A stretch of DNA of 64,000 bases from Pseudomonas sp. FP1742. GTDB lineage: Bacteria > Pseudomonadota > Gammaproteobacteria > Pseudomonadales > Pseudomonadaceae. The stretch is from the NCBI RefSeq assembly GCF_030687145.1, contig NZ_CP117460.1:2976001-3040000 (forward strand), written 5' to 3'. Within the stretch, counting starts at the first letter, position 1, and the number at the start of each line of letters is the position of its first letter. This document shows positions 1 to 9,725 of this stretch, in pieces. Made by a program: the position numbers and the translations under genes. Below the pieces are notes generated by a model. The model did no database searches, was not told the DNA's origin, and worked only from the letters and a program-made list of their open reading frames with translations.

Positions 1-1
1 G

Positions 2-811
2 GCGCTCGGCGAGGGCGTCGATGACCTGGCCATCGGTGACAAGGTCGCCAGCTTCCCGGCCGAAAGCCCCAACGACTATCCGGTCTACGGTGAACAGATC
101 GTTCTGCCGCGTTCGGCTCTGACCCGCTACCCGGACGTGCTCAGTCCGGTCGAAGCCAGCGTGCACTACACACCGTTGTTGATTGCCTATTTTGCTTATG
201 CCGATCTGGCTCGCGTCAAGCCCGGGCAATTCGCTCTGGTAACCGACGCCAGTCACTGCGCCGGGCCGTCGTTCGTGCAGTTGGGCAAAGCCCTCGGCGT
301 GCGAGTGATCGCTGCGACCAAAACCGCGGACGAGCGTGAGTATCTGCTGTCGCTGGGTGCCGAGAAAGTCATCGTCACTGAAGAAGAAGATCTGCTGATG
401 CGGATCAACAAAATTACCGACAACCGCGGTGTGGATGTGGTGTTCGATGGCCTGGGTGGTCCGCAGATGTCACTGCTCGGCGATGTGCTCGCACCTCGCG
501 GCAGCCTGGTGCTCTATGGCCTGCAAGGCGGTAACCAGACCCCATTCCCGGCCTGTGCGGCGTTCCAGAAAAACATTCAGTTCTTCGTGCACTGCATCGG
601 CAACTTCACCGGCAAGCCGGAACTGGGCATCCTCCAGGATCAGGCTGCGTTGCAACGCGCCCTGCGCGACATCAACCAGTTGACCGCGGACCGTGTGCTG
701 CTACCGCTCAAGACTCGGGTCTTCCCGTTTTCCGAGTTTGTCCAAGCGCATCGCTATATGGATGAATGCCCATGTCGCGAACGGGTCGCCCTGAAGGTCG
801 AACCTGCCTGA
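2..811 (+). CDS. Zinc-independent MDR quinone oxidoreductase, 3' part
   Basis: The reading frame is open from the first bases of the window, so the start lies upstream; 269 residues are visible. The protein belongs to the medium-chain dehydrogenase/reductase superfamily, most like NADPH:quinone reductases. The visible part begins in the GroES-like domain (GEGVDDLAIGDKVAS) and continues into a Rossmann domain where AxxxGxxxG is replaced by a weaker DASHCAGPSFVQLGKALG stretch, followed by the family-typical AEKVIVTEEEDL and RGVDVVFDGLGG segments. No zinc-ligand cysteine cluster is visible. It should reduce quinones or enones in the cytoplasm with NAD(P)H. It is followed by a clear terminator, so it ends its transcription unit. 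The exact substrate cannot be read from sequence. Confidence 0.85.
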   Translation, partial: ALGEGVDDLAIGDKVASFPAESPNDYPVYGEQIVLPRSALTRYPDVLSPVEASVHYTPLLIAYFAYADLARVKPGQFALVTDASHCAGPSFVQLGKALGVRVIAATKTADEREYLLSLGAEKVIVTEEEDLLMRINKITDNRGVDVVFDGLGGPQMSLLGDVLAPRGSLVLYGLQGGNQTPFPACAAFQKNIQFFVHCIGNFTGKPELGILQDQAALQRALRDINQLTADRVLLPLKTRVFPFSEFVQAHRYMDECPCRERVALKVEPA

Positions 812-848
812 GCTCCTCGCATGAGCCTCTTTGTATAACCCGTTCTGG

Positions 849-874
849 AAAAGTCCGTGCAACCACGGACTTTT
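849..874 (+). terminator. Rho-independent terminator
   Basis: An 11-bp perfect stem, AAAAGTCCGTG pairing with CACGGACTTTT, closes a CAAC tetraloop and ends in TTTT. It sits 37 bases after the oxidoreductase stop. The A-rich left arm means it could act on both strands. Confidence 0.85.
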
Positions 875-1396
875 CTGCGGTCGACACCTCCTCAACGAGA
901 CATCCCATGGGTCCTTCTGTGGGTCGGTTCAGCAACTGAACTGGTTTTTGCTCTCGATCTGTATCTTCTAATCATTATGTAAGCCCTGATAATTGAATGA
1001 TTATTTCATCTCAAGGAAAGAGTCATGGCTGGGTATCAGGTTGAAACTTTTCAACGCGCATTGGCAATACATGCTCAACAAATAAGGCGACGACGTTCGG
1101 TTGCCATACAATTATTGGCAACTTCTTTCTTTATTTCTTGTGTTAAATGTCTGTGGGATGCTGTCGGAAATTTCCTAGGAAACTTCACAAAAGCCCGAGG
1201 GGCCCAGCCTGCAGGGCATTGCGGCGGTCTTGCCTTGCCTGGAGGGCGCGCGACGCGGAATCATTTCAAATAATTACATGAAACTTAAGTGCTAGCATTT
1301 AAAAATGTTCCCGGCACTCCATTCATGACAGGCAATCCGTCGCGCGGTACATGTAATTGTTTGCGTGGCGTCGAACTTATAAGTAACAGGTAAACA
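875..1396. other. Intergenic region, mostly non-coding
   Basis: The stretch between the first terminator and the 497-residue protein is less GC-rich than its surroundings around 950-1150 and 1260-1400. Apart from one weak small reading frame, described separately, I see no gene, repeat or hairpin of note. It presumably carries the promoter for the downstream gene, but I cannot single out convincing -35 and -10 boxes. Confidence 0.4.
1025..1273 (+). CDS. Possible small hypothetical protein (82 aa)
   Basis: The only support is an ATG with a good purine-rich AAGGAAAG ribosome binding site 5 bases upstream. The predicted protein starts with a basic stretch (residues 17-24, RQIRRRRS-like) followed by a short hydrophobic segment (about 27-40), which could be one membrane segment, then becomes Gly/Ala/Arg-rich and featureless. 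I recognise no family. The second half looks like random translation of GC-rich DNA, so the gene may be a decayed remnant or not real. Confidence 0.2.
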   Translation: MAGYQVETFQRALAIHAQQIRRRRSVAIQLLATSFFISCVKCLWDAVGNFLGNFTKARGAQPAGHCGGLALPGGRATRNHFK

Positions 1397-2890
1397 ATGA
1401 TGACCCATACCCATGAACAGGCAATGAATTATGTTTATCAACAAATACTGCAGCGCTTGCTGAGTTTTTTCTCGCGCGCCGAGCGCACGGCATTGCAACT
1501 GATGATTCAGCGCCTGGTGGTGTCTGCTGGAGGTATGGAGCGTATCGGTAATTACAAGGTATTGGCGATCCAGTCCGGCTCCCGCGACAGCTGCTACACC
1601 CTGGCGCTGCTGCGTGCCGCGCAACTGAGTATCGCCAGCCGGGCTCCGGCGACGTTTCAGCTGCGAGTGGCCACTTTGCGCCTGAATGGCACGGCACCGA
1701 TGGCCCTGGAAAACATTCATCGCAGCTGCAGCGCGCTGTTTCTCTACGACGATCCCCGGGTCGAAGTGTTGATGGTTGATCATCGTGAAGTCCTGCCGTT
1801 CAATCACCTGATGCCGATCTCCGAAGCCGGTCGCGAGTGGAATCGGCGCAACCAGCTGATGGTCGGGCACCGTCGCGCCTGGGACGGGCCGCTTGAGCTA
1901 TGGGATGACGGATACCTGGCTACCGGCGAGTTTTATGGACAAATCGCCCGCTGGAACACAGGCGTCGATGTACTGGTCAGTAGCGATCCGCCCCGTCGAC
2001 AGGCGCAGTTTCTCGACGGTTTGAACCGTGCCGCAGCCAAGGCCGGGCTAAAAGCGCCGGACTCTCATGAAGCGGGTTACGAGGGATTGTTCGCGCGGCT
2101 CGATGAGCTGGGCAGCGACTGCTACCGCGCGTTTTATCCCGATGCCGCCCAGGCTCAATGGCGTCCGGCCGACTGCTTTGAGGCCTGCCGCCGTACGACC
2201 TTCATCGACATTCACGACATGCTGGTCAGCAATCTCGAAGAACGCTGGCCGCTGCTCACCGACTTTCTCGGATTTCAGCCTGATGAATTGACGGCTCAAC
2301 TCAGCGAGAACGACTACGTGAGTCTGTCGATCTCCGCGCACCTTCGCGGTCTGCAAGCATGCTTTGTGCTAGGTCGCACCTACGAGGCAGGGGTCAATGA
2401 GTACCTGCAGCGGGCGTTGGTGATGATGCGTCGCAAGCAGTTGCCCGAGCGTTTTTGCGAGCAGGCGATGGAGACTTTCGGCAATCCGCTGACGATGGCC
2501 GATCAGCGCGCAATGGCAACGGCCGAGGCGCAAAAGAACCTCGGTTTGAGTGAAGCCCAATTGGTGTGTCTGCTGTTCGCACCTTTTGTCGATCGCGGCG
2601 CGGCGCTTGAGCACTTTCTCCGTCAGTGCCACCCCGGCATGCTGGTGGCGCTACCGGATTTGCATCGGGCGATGCAGGGCGGCCCGGCACCCGAGCAGGT
2701 CCTGCAGTGGATGGTTGATGTCAGTGGGTTGCCGGTCAATCTGATCGGTACGCTGTACCGCATGGAGCCGTTTGTCCGGGATAAGGGCAGGGTGCCTGGC
2801 ACGGAAAGCGGCGATGTGGATGAGCAAGCAGCAGTCATGGACCCCGAAAATGAAACGGCCGTGACTGGCGAATGGTCGACGGGGCGGTGA
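1397..2890 (+). CDS. Unrecognised protein of 497 aa
   Basis: I do not recognise this family. The coding potential is strong: a 1.5-kb frame with Pseudomonas-like codon use and a regulator-type gene only 67 bases downstream in the same direction. The protein has no signal peptide or membrane segment. It is a mixed acidic/basic globular protein with two apparent parts. Residues 1-160 run into an FNHLMPISEAGREWNRR stretch. The rest is helical and Leu-rich, with LEERWPLLTDFLGFQ and LSEAQLVCLLFAPFVDRG. The acidic C-terminal tail (about 465-497) looks disordered. Two ATGs are adjacent at the start and a third lies at codon 10, so the start is uncertain by a few residues. The pairing with the MocR-type gene suggests it is that regulator's target or partner. 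Confidence 0.75.
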   Translation: MMTHTHEQAMNYVYQQILQRLLSFFSRAERTALQLMIQRLVVSAGGMERIGNYKVLAIQSGSRDSCYTLALLRAAQLSIASRAPATFQLRVATLRLNGTAPMALENIHRSCSALFLYDDPRVEVLMVDHREVLPFNHLMPISEAGREWNRRNQLMVGHRRAWDGPLELWDDGYLATGEFYGQIARWNTGVDVLVSSDPPRRQAQFLDGLNRAAAKAGLKAPDSHEAGYEGLFARLDELGSDCYRAFYPDAAQAQWRPADCFEACRRTTFIDIHDMLVSNLEERWPLLTDFLGFQPDELTAQLSENDYVSLSISAHLRGLQACFVLGRTYEAGVNEYLQRALVMMRRKQLPERFCEQAMETFGNPLTMADQRAMATAEAQKNLGLSEAQLVCLLFAPFVDRGAALEHFLRQCHPGMLVALPDLHRAMQGGPAPEQVLQWMVDVSGLPVNLIGTLYRMEPFVRDKGRVPGTESGDVDEQAAVMDPENETAVTGEWSTGR

Positions 2891-2957
2891 ACGTGCCTGG
2901 TTTGACGGATTCATCGAGGATGCGTCACGACGTTCGTAGTGTGTTTGGTCATCACCC

Positions 2958-4358
2958 ATGAAAGGACCACGAGATTCCGATTTTGCGTACCAGGCGGTGT
3001 ACCGTTACCTCAATAGTCTGATCAATGAGCCGGGTAATGACACGAGAGTGCGCCTGCCCTCATTGCGACAATTGGCGGATCGTTTGAATGTGTCGATCTC
3101 GACCATTCAATACGCCTATTCGCTGTTGGAGAAGGAGGGACGCGTCTATTCAGTCGCCAAGTCGGGTTATTACGCATTGCCAGTGTCCTCTATCGGTATG
3201 CCTGGCAGTGGCAAGGACCTGCTCGAAACCGTCTATGTCAACGCCAGGCGTCCTGGCATGCTGGTGCTGAGCGCCGATGAGCCAGCGTTGTTGCAACCCC
3301 TGGACAGCCCGTTGTTGTTGCTGGAGCGAGAACTGCTGCGCCAATACCCGCGCCAGCCACAGCCGTCTTCACAGCCCTGCGGCGAGCTGGAATTGCGCAC
3401 AGCGCTCGCGGCGCGCTACACCACTTCGCCGACACGCTGCTGGCATGCCGACGATGTCTACATCGGTGCCGACCTGCGCGGTGTACTGGAAATATTGATC
3501 GCCGTCCTTGGCCTCAAAGATGCGGTGGTCGTGGTCGAATCGCCATGCGACTGGGTCATTCTGCGCTTGTTCCAGGATGCCGATGTGCAGGTTGTCGAGC
3601 TGCCGCTGCAAGCCTGTGGTGGTCTGGATCTTGAGCAGCTCAGAGCGCTGCTCGAAACCGAACCGGTGCAGCTGGTGATGCTTTCATCGGGGTTGAACAT
3701 GCCACGGGGGAGTGTGGCGCCTGACCACAACAAAAAATCTACCGCGCAGCTGTTGGAGCAGCATGGCTGTTGGGTATTGGAAAACGATTGTTACGGCGAG
3801 CTCGAATTCGAGCCGAACGGCCTGCGGTTTCGCGATCTGCTGGACCCCGATCGGCTGATCGTGTTTTCCACGTTCGAGAAAATCATCGGTTCGGAGGCAC
3901 CCTATGGTTATCTGCTTTCGCGGCAGCTGCGCGCCGACCTGCAGCGGCACTTTCTGCTGCGGGCGTTCCGTTTGTCACTGATTCGTCAGAAGGCCATCGC
4001 ACGGCTGTACAGCAATGGACGCATCGATCAACACCTGCTGGTGTTGCGTCGGCTGCTCAAGGAACGCATGGTGCTGATGACCCAACTGCTTCAAGAGCGT
4101 TTGCCGGATGCGCTGCATTTCGTCGAGCCCCGGGGCGGGGCGACGGTCTGGATTCGCTCGTTGCGTCAGGTCAACATCCATCGAGTGTTCCAGCGCCTGC
4201 TCAAGCAGCAAGTGGTCATCGCGCCGGGGGAGTTGTTCAGCCTGCAGGGGCTGCACGCCCAGCACTTGCGCCTGAGTCATACGTTCGGCGGCGACCACGA
4301 GCTCGTCGCCGCACTGGGACGGCTGGGAGATGCCTTGCGTCTGGAATCGATCGATTGA
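2958..4358 (+). CDS. MocR-type (GntR/aminotransferase-like) regulator, divergent
   Basis: Residues about 10-75 form a GntR winged helix (RLPSLRQLADRLNVSISTIQ), and about 100-460 form a fold type I aminotransferase-like domain, the MocR architecture; 466 aa is the usual length. MocR proteins normally hold PLP and sense amino or PLP-related compounds. The ENDCYGELEF stretch keeps the expected Asp277 and Tyr279. The usual S-F-S-K-x-x-x-P-G-x-R-x-G-Y is here STFEKIIGSEAPYGY: Lys308 is kept, but the Arg seven residues later is Pro315 and the P-G pair is lost. Cofactor binding may therefore be altered. It lies 67 bases after the 497-residue protein, probably co-transcribed. Start: ATG soon after a GTTTGGTCATCACCC leader with no strong ribosome binding site. 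Confidence 0.85.
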   Translation: MKGPRDSDFAYQAVYRYLNSLINEPGNDTRVRLPSLRQLADRLNVSISTIQYAYSLLEKEGRVYSVAKSGYYALPVSSIGMPGSGKDLLETVYVNARRPGMLVLSADEPALLQPLDSPLLLLERELLRQYPRQPQPSSQPCGELELRTALAARYTTSPTRCWHADDVYIGADLRGVLEILIAVLGLKDAVVVVESPCDWVILRLFQDADVQVVELPLQACGGLDLEQLRALLETEPVQLVMLSSGLNMPRGSVAPDHNKKSTAQLLEQHGCWVLENDCYGELEFEPNGLRFRDLLDPDRLIVFSTFEKIIGSEAPYGYLLSRQLRADLQRHFLLRAFRLSLIRQKAIARLYSNGRIDQHLLVLRRLLKERMVLMTQLLQERLPDALHFVEPRGGATVWIRSLRQVNIHRVFQRLLKQQVVIAPGELFSLQGLHAQHLRLSHTFGGDHELVAALGRLGDALRLESID

Positions 4359-4469
4359 GCCCGGGCGCCAGGCATCCTGCGGAACCTGACAATCGATAAC
4401 GTCGCGCGATGGTCAAACTGTCAGTAAACTGCGTCCCTATCCCGAACCACTCTATTTCAGAGGTTTTGC

Positions 4470-6116
4470 ATGACACTCAGTCCTTTTGCGGGCAAACCGG
4501 CACCGGCAGAACTGTTGGTCGACATCCCGCGACTGGTGACGGCCTATTACACCGGCCAGCCCGATGCAGCCATTTCTACCCAGCGCGTCGCCTTCGGCAC
4601 GTCCGGACACCGAGGTAGCTCGTTCGATCTGAGTTTCAACGAATGGCACGTTCTGGCCATCAGCCAGGCGATCTGCCTGTACCGTGAAGCCCAGGGTATC
4701 GACGGCCCGCTGTTCGTCGGGATCGACACCCACGCGCTGTCCACGCCGGCCGGTGCCAGTGCCCTGGAAGTGCTGGCGGCGAACGGTGTGACGGTGATGA
4801 TCGCCGAAGGCGACGAGTACACACCGACGCCGGCCATTTCCCATGCGATTCTTTGCTACAACCGTGGGCGCACTTCGGGCCTGGCGGACGGCATCGTCAT
4901 CACGCCGTCCCACAACCCGCCGCAAAGCGGGGGCTACAAGTACAATCCAACCAACGGCGGCCCGGCCGATACCCACATCACCAAGTGGATCGAAGCCAAG
5001 GCCAACGAGTTGCTGGCGGCCAAACTCGCCGGCGTCAAACGCATCAGCTACGAGCAGGCCCTGAAGGCCGGCACTACCCATCGTCACGATTACCTCAACA
5101 CCTATGTCGCCGACCTGGTCAACGTGATCGACTTCGACGCCATCCGCGATGCGAAGCTGCGCCTGGGTGTCGATCCGCTGGGTGGAGCAGGGGTGCGCTA
5201 CTGGTCGGCGATTGCCGAGCACTACCGCCTGGACCTGGAAGTGGTGAATAAACAGGTCGATGCGACGTTCCGTTTCATGACCGTCGACTGGGACGGGCAG
5301 ATCCGCATGGACCCATCGTCCAGCCACGCCATGCAAGGCCTGATCGGCCTGAAAGAGCGTTTCGACGTGGCGTTTGCCTGCGACCCGGACCACGACCGCC
5401 ACGGCATCGTGACGCCGTCCGGTGGTTTGCTGGCGCCGAACAACTACCTCGCGGTGTCGATCGACTACCTGTTCCAGAACCGTCCACTGTGGCGCGCCGA
5501 TGCGGCCGTGGGTAAAACCGTGGTCAGCAGTGGCCTGATCGATCGCGTGGCCAAACGTCTGGGCCGTCGTCTGTACGAAGTGCCGGTCGGCTTCAAATGG
5601 TTTGCCGACGGTCTGTTCGACGGCTCCCTGGGTTTTGGCGGTGAGGAAAGTGCCGGCGCATCGTTCCTGCGCAAGGACGGCGGTGTCTGGAGTACCGACA
5701 AGGACGGTTTGATTCCGGCGCTGCTGGCCGCTGAAATGACCGCTCGCACGGGCCGTGATCCAAGCCAGGCCTATCGCGCGTTGACCGATGAACTGGGTGA
5801 GCCGTTCTCGGTGCGCGTTGATGCCAAGGCCAATCCTGAGCAGAAAGCACTGCTGAGCAAATTGTCGCCGGACCAGGTCACCTCCACTCAACTGGCGGGC
5901 GAAGCGATCCAGAGCATCCTCAGCCACGCCCCGGGTAATGACCAGGCCATCGGCGGCCTGAAAGTCATGACCGAGAACGGCTGGTTCGCGGCGCGGCCGT
6001 CGGGCACCGAGGATATCTACAAGATCTACGCCGAAAGCTTTGTCAGTGACGATCACCTCAAGCAATTGGTGGCCGAGGCTCAGACATTGGTGGATGGCGC
6101 AATCTCTGCGAAGTGA
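4470..6116 (+). CDS. pgm: Alpha-D-glucose phosphate-specific phosphoglucomutase
   Basis: Interconverts glucose 1-phosphate and glucose 6-phosphate in the cytoplasm, linking glycolysis to trehalose, glycogen and surface sugar synthesis. At 548 aa it matches the long glucose-specific Pgm family. The early [13 protein letters not shown] (residues 41-53), the phosphoserine loop [17 protein letters not shown] (Ser147) and the metal loop CDPDHDRHG (about 304-312) are intact, and the sugar-binding GFGGEESAG and C-terminal phosphate-binding [12 protein letters not shown] are present. The ATG follows an AGAGG ribosome binding site. It stands alone, with a REP pair and a bidirectional terminator downstream. 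Confidence 0.97.
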   Translation: MTLSPFAGKPAPAELLVDIPRLVTAYYTGQPDAAISTQRVAFGTSGHRGSSFDLSFNEWHVLAISQAICLYREAQGIDGPLFVGIDTHALSTPAGASALEVLAANGVTVMIAEGDEYTPTPAISHAILCYNRGRTSGLADGIVITPSHNPPQSGGYKYNPTNGGPADTHITKWIEAKANELLAAKLAGVKRISYEQALKAGTTHRHDYLNTYVADLVNVIDFDAIRDAKLRLGVDPLGGAGVRYWSAIAEHYRLDLEVVNKQVDATFRFMTVDWDGQIRMDPSSSHAMQGLIGLKERFDVAFACDPDHDRHGIVTPSGGLLAPNNYLAVSIDYLFQNRPLWRADAAVGKTVVSSGLIDRVAKRLGRRLYEVPVGFKWFADGLFDGSLGFGGEESAGASFLRKDGGVWSTDKDGLIPALLAAEMTARTGRDPSQAYRALTDELGEPFSVRVDAKANPEQKALLSKLSPDQVTSTQLAGEAIQSILSHAPGNDQAIGGLKVMTENGWFAARPSGTEDIYKIYAESFVSDDHLKQLVAEAQTLVDGAISAK

Positions 6117-6124
6117 TTGAAGGC

Positions 6125-6193
6125 CCATCGCGGGCAAGCCCGCTCCCCCAAGGATTTGCGCTAAACCTGTGGGAGCGGGCTTGCCCGCGATGG
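6125..6193. repeat. REP inverted pair (short spacer)
   Basis: Two inverted copies of a REP element: CCATCGCGGGCAAGCCCGC and onward at 6125-6147, and its reverse complement ending in GGGCTTGCCCGCGATGG at 6171-6193. The spacer is only 23 bases, much shorter than in the other REP pairs here, and the CCCGCGATGG end is a variant of the usual CTCGCGAA end. Confidence 0.85.
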
Positions 6194-6219
6194 CGTCAGT
6201 ACAGTCACCAACATTTCAG

Positions 6220-6257
6220 AAAAAAGGGGCGACCATCAACGGTCGCCCCTTTTTTTG
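6220..6257. terminator. Bidirectional rho-independent terminator
   Basis: A 9-bp stem GGGGCGACC/GGTCGCCCC with loop ATCAAC is flanked by six A on the left and a run of T on the right. It lies between the convergent pgm and pirin genes and should stop transcription from both. Confidence 0.9.
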
Positions 6258-6274
6258 CACACGGATTTACCGCC

Positions 6275-6970
6275 TCAAGCCACATCCACCAACACGATTT
6301 CACTGTCCTCGATTGCGGTCACGCGCAACACCTGCTCATCGGCAATCGCAACGCCGTCTCGAGCTTGTGCACGTAAGCCATTGACTTCAATCGCTCCCGT
6401 CGCTGGCACCAGATAAGCGCGACGGCCACTGTCCAGACGATATTCAGCCGTTTCCCCGGCTTTCAGGTTGGCCGCCACCAGACGCGCATCGGCGCGAATC
6501 CGCAGGCTTTGATCGTCGCCGGCCTTGCCGCTGGCCAGGGTCACGAAGCCTTCGCGCTGGCCTTTGGGGAAGGGCTTGGCGCCCCACGACGGTGCCAGAC
6601 CGGTTTCGTTGGGGATGATCCAGATCTGAAAGATCCGGGTCTCGGTCGCTTCCAGGTTGTATTCGCTATGGGCGATCCCGGTGCCCGCGCTCATGACCTG
6701 CACATCACCGGCTTCGGTACGGCCCTTGTTGCCCAGGTTGTCCTGGTGGGTAATCGCGCCTTCACGAACGTAGGTGATGATTTCCATGTCCCGGTGCGGG
6801 TGTTGCGGGAACCCGGTGCCGGGGGCAATCACATCATCGTTCCACACCCGCAGGTTGCCCCAGTTCATGCGTTTGGGGTCGTAGTACTCGGCGAACGAAA
6901 AGTGGTGATGGGCATCCAGCCAGCCATGGTGCGCGCCGCCCAGGGAGTTGAAAGGTCTGAGTTCAAGCAT
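6275..6970 (-). CDS. Pirin family protein (YhhW-like, quercetinase fold)
   Basis: A bicupin of 231 aa. The N-terminal cupin carries the pirin metal ligands: His57 and His59 (FPQHPHRDMEI), and His101 and Glu103 (GIAHSEYN). The opening HHGWLDAHHHFSFAEYYDP is typical of the family. Members closest to YhhW can cleave quercetin in vitro, but the natural role is uncertain. The start is the ATG that follows CAGGAGACGATC, a good ribosome binding site, giving MLELRPFNSL; an upstream in-frame ATG would add 27 residues with no family support. It is a single gene, convergent with pgm and divergent from the helicase gene. Confidence 0.92.
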   Translation of the reverse strand: MLELRPFNSLGGAHHGWLDAHHHFSFAEYYDPKRMNWGNLRVWNDDVIAPGTGFPQHPHRDMEIITYVREGAITHQDNLGNKGRTEAGDVQVMSAGTGIAHSEYNLEATETRIFQIWIIPNETGLAPSWGAKPFPKGQREGFVTLASGKAGDDQSLRIRADARLVAANLKAGETAEYRLDSGRRAYLVPATGAIEVNGLRAQARDGVAIADEQVLRVTAIEDSEIVLVDVA

Positions 6971-7250
6971 GATCGTCTCCTGAAAAAGGTTCGTCATGGG
7001 GCAGAACGCCTGAGCCACAAACGAGAACCGGTGGTTGATGGAGAGCATCATCTATCAGGTACTTATCGATAAAAAGCGTAAAAAATGCCTCAATACAATC
7101 GAATTATTTGATATCTAACAACCTCGAATTTTTCTCATCCAGCCTTCACTTCATCGCATAAGCCAATGACCTGTAAGCATTTCACTAGAACTCAACGGCA
7201 AATGCAGACACCATAGCCCCCGACAGCCTCACACACTGGAGTCCGCCTGC

Positions 7251-9725
7251 GTGCCGCAACACACACCCGATCTTCCGCCCGAACTTCGTCCCTTGGCCGA
7301 GATGCCTTTGCTCAAGCGCCTGGCCGCCCGATTCTTTGGCCACGGCCTGACCCGCCTGCGCGCGCAACACCGTGCGTCCTGGCTGCACGGGCAAGCCGAC
7401 GGTTTTCGCAGCGGTCACAGCGCTGGCGTGGAATACGGCTATAAGGAAGGAAAGCTCGAGGGCCTGGAAGAAGGCCGACAAGTGCTGCTGATCCGTGACT
7501 CGCGCTCCACCGAGCATCGACCGCCCAACGTCGATAACAACCTGTTCGACGATTGGCGCCTGCCATTGAGCGCCGAGCTGAAAAAGCGCATGAAGGCCGA
7601 CGTGGCGCGACTGCTGCCCGCGCATGCCCAGCCGAGCGCTGCCCAGTGGAAGATGATTTTCAGTGACACACCGTCGACTTCGGTGATCGCCGGCGCGGGC
7701 GCGGGCAAGTCGACCACCCTGGTGTTGCGTATCCTGCTGCTCAGTCATTACCTAGGGTTTGAGCTGAGCTCGATGACCGTGGTGACCTTCACCCGCGAGT
7801 CGCGCAAGGACTTCATCAATAAGCTGATCGAACTGTTTGGTGTGTGGGGCCGGGCGCTTAGCTTCAAAGAAGCCCGGGACCTGGTACGCACCTTCCATTC
7901 GCGGATCCTGCCGATGGTGCGCAGCCTGCCGGGTTTCGAACGCCTGCAAGCTTTCGAAAACCTCAGTTTGCGTGTGCAGGGCGCCGATGAGGAGGTCGAC
8001 AGCAATCCCTTCGACCTGCGAATCAACGACGCCCAGCGCCAGCAGCTCAACGCCTGCTATCACAACTTGCACACTCGCGATGAACGTTTCCGTGAATTGA
8101 TCAAGCCGTTGTCTCGTCACGCCTTGCAACTCAAGGAACTGGAACGCGATCACCCGGACGTGCAAAAGCGCATGGCGGTGACCGAACTGGCCGCCAAGCG
8201 CGATGAAGAGCTGTGCGACACCATCGAAGACCTGTGGTTTCGCGCCGGCGCCTGGCCAATCAAGGGCATCGAGCCGAATCGCCAGACTTTCGATATCAAC
8301 GGCTCGACCTTCCATTGCCATGGCTACATTCCGGCACTGGATGCCTGGGTGGTGCTGGGTTTCGACCCTTGGGAAAACCCGCAGGTCAGTCGCCCGAATG
8401 CCAAGCTGACCGTGCGTGCGGAATGGGCTGTAAAGCGCACCTTGTTTCAAGCTTTCTGTCGTAAGCCATTGATATGGCTGGATAGTTATGAATCTTCAAG
8501 GCGTGTTTTGGCGTCTCTTGCCGGCGACGCCAGCGCCGGGCCGGGTTTCGATTACAAGGTCAAGGGCGAGCTGGCTTCCGCGCCGTTGCTGGACTGTTTC
8601 GTCGCGGCCGCCGGGTTCATCGAAAACCTCGGCCTGGATGTACCCAATGCCGTGGGCCAGATGAGTTTCGCCAAGGACGACCCGGACCGGTTCTTCTTCG
8701 AGGCCTTGAGTCTGTTCTGGCGAGCGCTGGAAGATCATCTGCTGGATCAATCGCCACCCGTGATGACCTACAACCGGATGTTTGCCCTGTTCAGCGAGCA
8801 TTCACCGGAGAATCTCAAGTTGCTCAGCGATGAACTGCTCAGGCCGATGTCGCACTTGATGATCGATGAGTTCCAGGACGTGTCGCCGCAGATCGTTTCC
8901 TGGATTCGCGCCAGCCTGGCCGAGATCCGCAGTCGTGGCCCGGCCATGCACGTAGGGCGCGGGGCGCAACGTTCGTCATTGCTGTGTGTGGGGGACGACT
9001 GGCAATCGATCTACGGCTGGCGTGGCAGTTCGCCGAGCTACTTCATGGAGTTCAACAAGGAGTTCCCGTCACCGAGCACGACCAAGGTGATGCTCAGCGA
9101 CAATTACCGCAGCCATCAGCACATCATCGACGCGGCGGAACATATCGTCCGTGCGGCACCGGCGATCGCCGGCAAGAAAGCCAAGGCCAGCGGTGAACCC
9201 AAGGCCTTGCTGCCGGTGAATGTGCTCGATCGGGATGACCAGGGCATGGCCCAGCGTTTGATCGAACACTACAGAAAAGGCGATTCGATCTTGATGCTTT
9301 ATCGAAAAAGCAGCGATAAGTCATTGATTGAAGAACATATTCAGTCAGTAGTTAATGTAGATTCTAGCTTGCCGTACGACGCACGGCGGCTCAAGCAACT
9401 GACCTATCACAGCGCCAAGGGCCTGCAGGCCGACGCGGTGTTTCTGCTGGGCGATTGCCAGCATCTGACCAGTTCGCCTTATAAAAATCAGGTCTATCGC
9501 ATGGCCGGACTCGGCAAGGCCGGTGACAGCGAGCCCTACGACAGCGCACAGAAGGACGAGATCCTGCGACTGGCCTATGTGGGCATCACTCGGGCGGTGA
9601 GCCATTGCTACTGGTATGTCGATGGCCAGGATACCCAGTCGGCGAATATGCCCAAGGCCTCCGACCGGATCGGCAAGGGCAAGGCGTTTTTTGCCGATCA
9701 CCGTCAGGGAAAAGTTTCCGCCTGA
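7251..9725 (+). CDS. UvrD/Rep-family superfamily 1 DNA helicase
   Basis: An 824-residue helicase that should unwind DNA with ATP. Walker A is GAGAGKST (residues 148-155), preceded by a Q-motif-like SAAQWKMIF. Motif Ia is VVTFTRESRKDF, motif II is IDEFQDVSP (538-546), motif III is GDDWQSIYGWRGS, motif IV has SDNYRSHQHI, and motif VI is YVGITRAVSH, all intact. The first about 125 residues are extra, with a Gly/Glu-rich helical stretch (GVEYGYKEGKLEGLEEG, 59-75) not found in UvrD or Rep. A further insert lies between motifs Ia and II (about 190-530). The arrangement recalls helicase IV more than UvrD. The start is a GTG preceded by CTGGAG. It appears to be a single gene. Confidence 0.9.
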   Translation: MPQHTPDLPPELRPLAEMPLLKRLAARFFGHGLTRLRAQHRASWLHGQADGFRSGHSAGVEYGYKEGKLEGLEEGRQVLLIRDSRSTEHRPPNVDNNLFDDWRLPLSAELKKRMKADVARLLPAHAQPSAAQWKMIFSDTPSTSVIAGAGAGKSTTLVLRILLLSHYLGFELSSMTVVTFTRESRKDFINKLIELFGVWGRALSFKEARDLVRTFHSRILPMVRSLPGFERLQAFENLSLRVQGADEEVDSNPFDLRINDAQRQQLNACYHNLHTRDERFRELIKPLSRHALQLKELERDHPDVQKRMAVTELAAKRDEELCDTIEDLWFRAGAWPIKGIEPNRQTFDINGSTFHCHGYIPALDAWVVLGFDPWENPQVSRPNAKLTVRAEWAVKRTLFQAFCRKPLIWLDSYESSRRVLASLAGDASAGPGFDYKVKGELASAPLLDCFVAAAGFIENLGLDVPNAVGQMSFAKDDPDRFFFEALSLFWRALEDHLLDQSPPVMTYNRMFALFSEHSPENLKLLSDELLRPMSHLMIDEFQDVSPQIVSWIRASLAEIRSRGPAMHVGRGAQRSSLLCVGDDWQSIYGWRGSSPSYFMEFNKEFPSPSTTKVMLSDNYRSHQHIIDAAEHIVRAAPAIAGKKAKASGEPKALLPVNVLDRDDQGMAQRLIEHYRKGDSILMLYRKSSDKSLIEEHIQSVVNVDSSLPYDARRLKQLTYHSAKGLQADAVFLLGDCQHLTSSPYKNQVYRMAGLGKAGDSEPYDSAQKDEILRLAYVGITRAVSHCYWYVDGQDTQSANMPKASDRIGKGKAFFADHRQGKVSA

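Noticed and set aside
4452..6137. A 561-codon minus-strand frame over pgm
   Set aside because: The plus-strand product is unmistakably phosphoglucomutase with all motifs. The antisense frame is an effect of GC-rich third positions.
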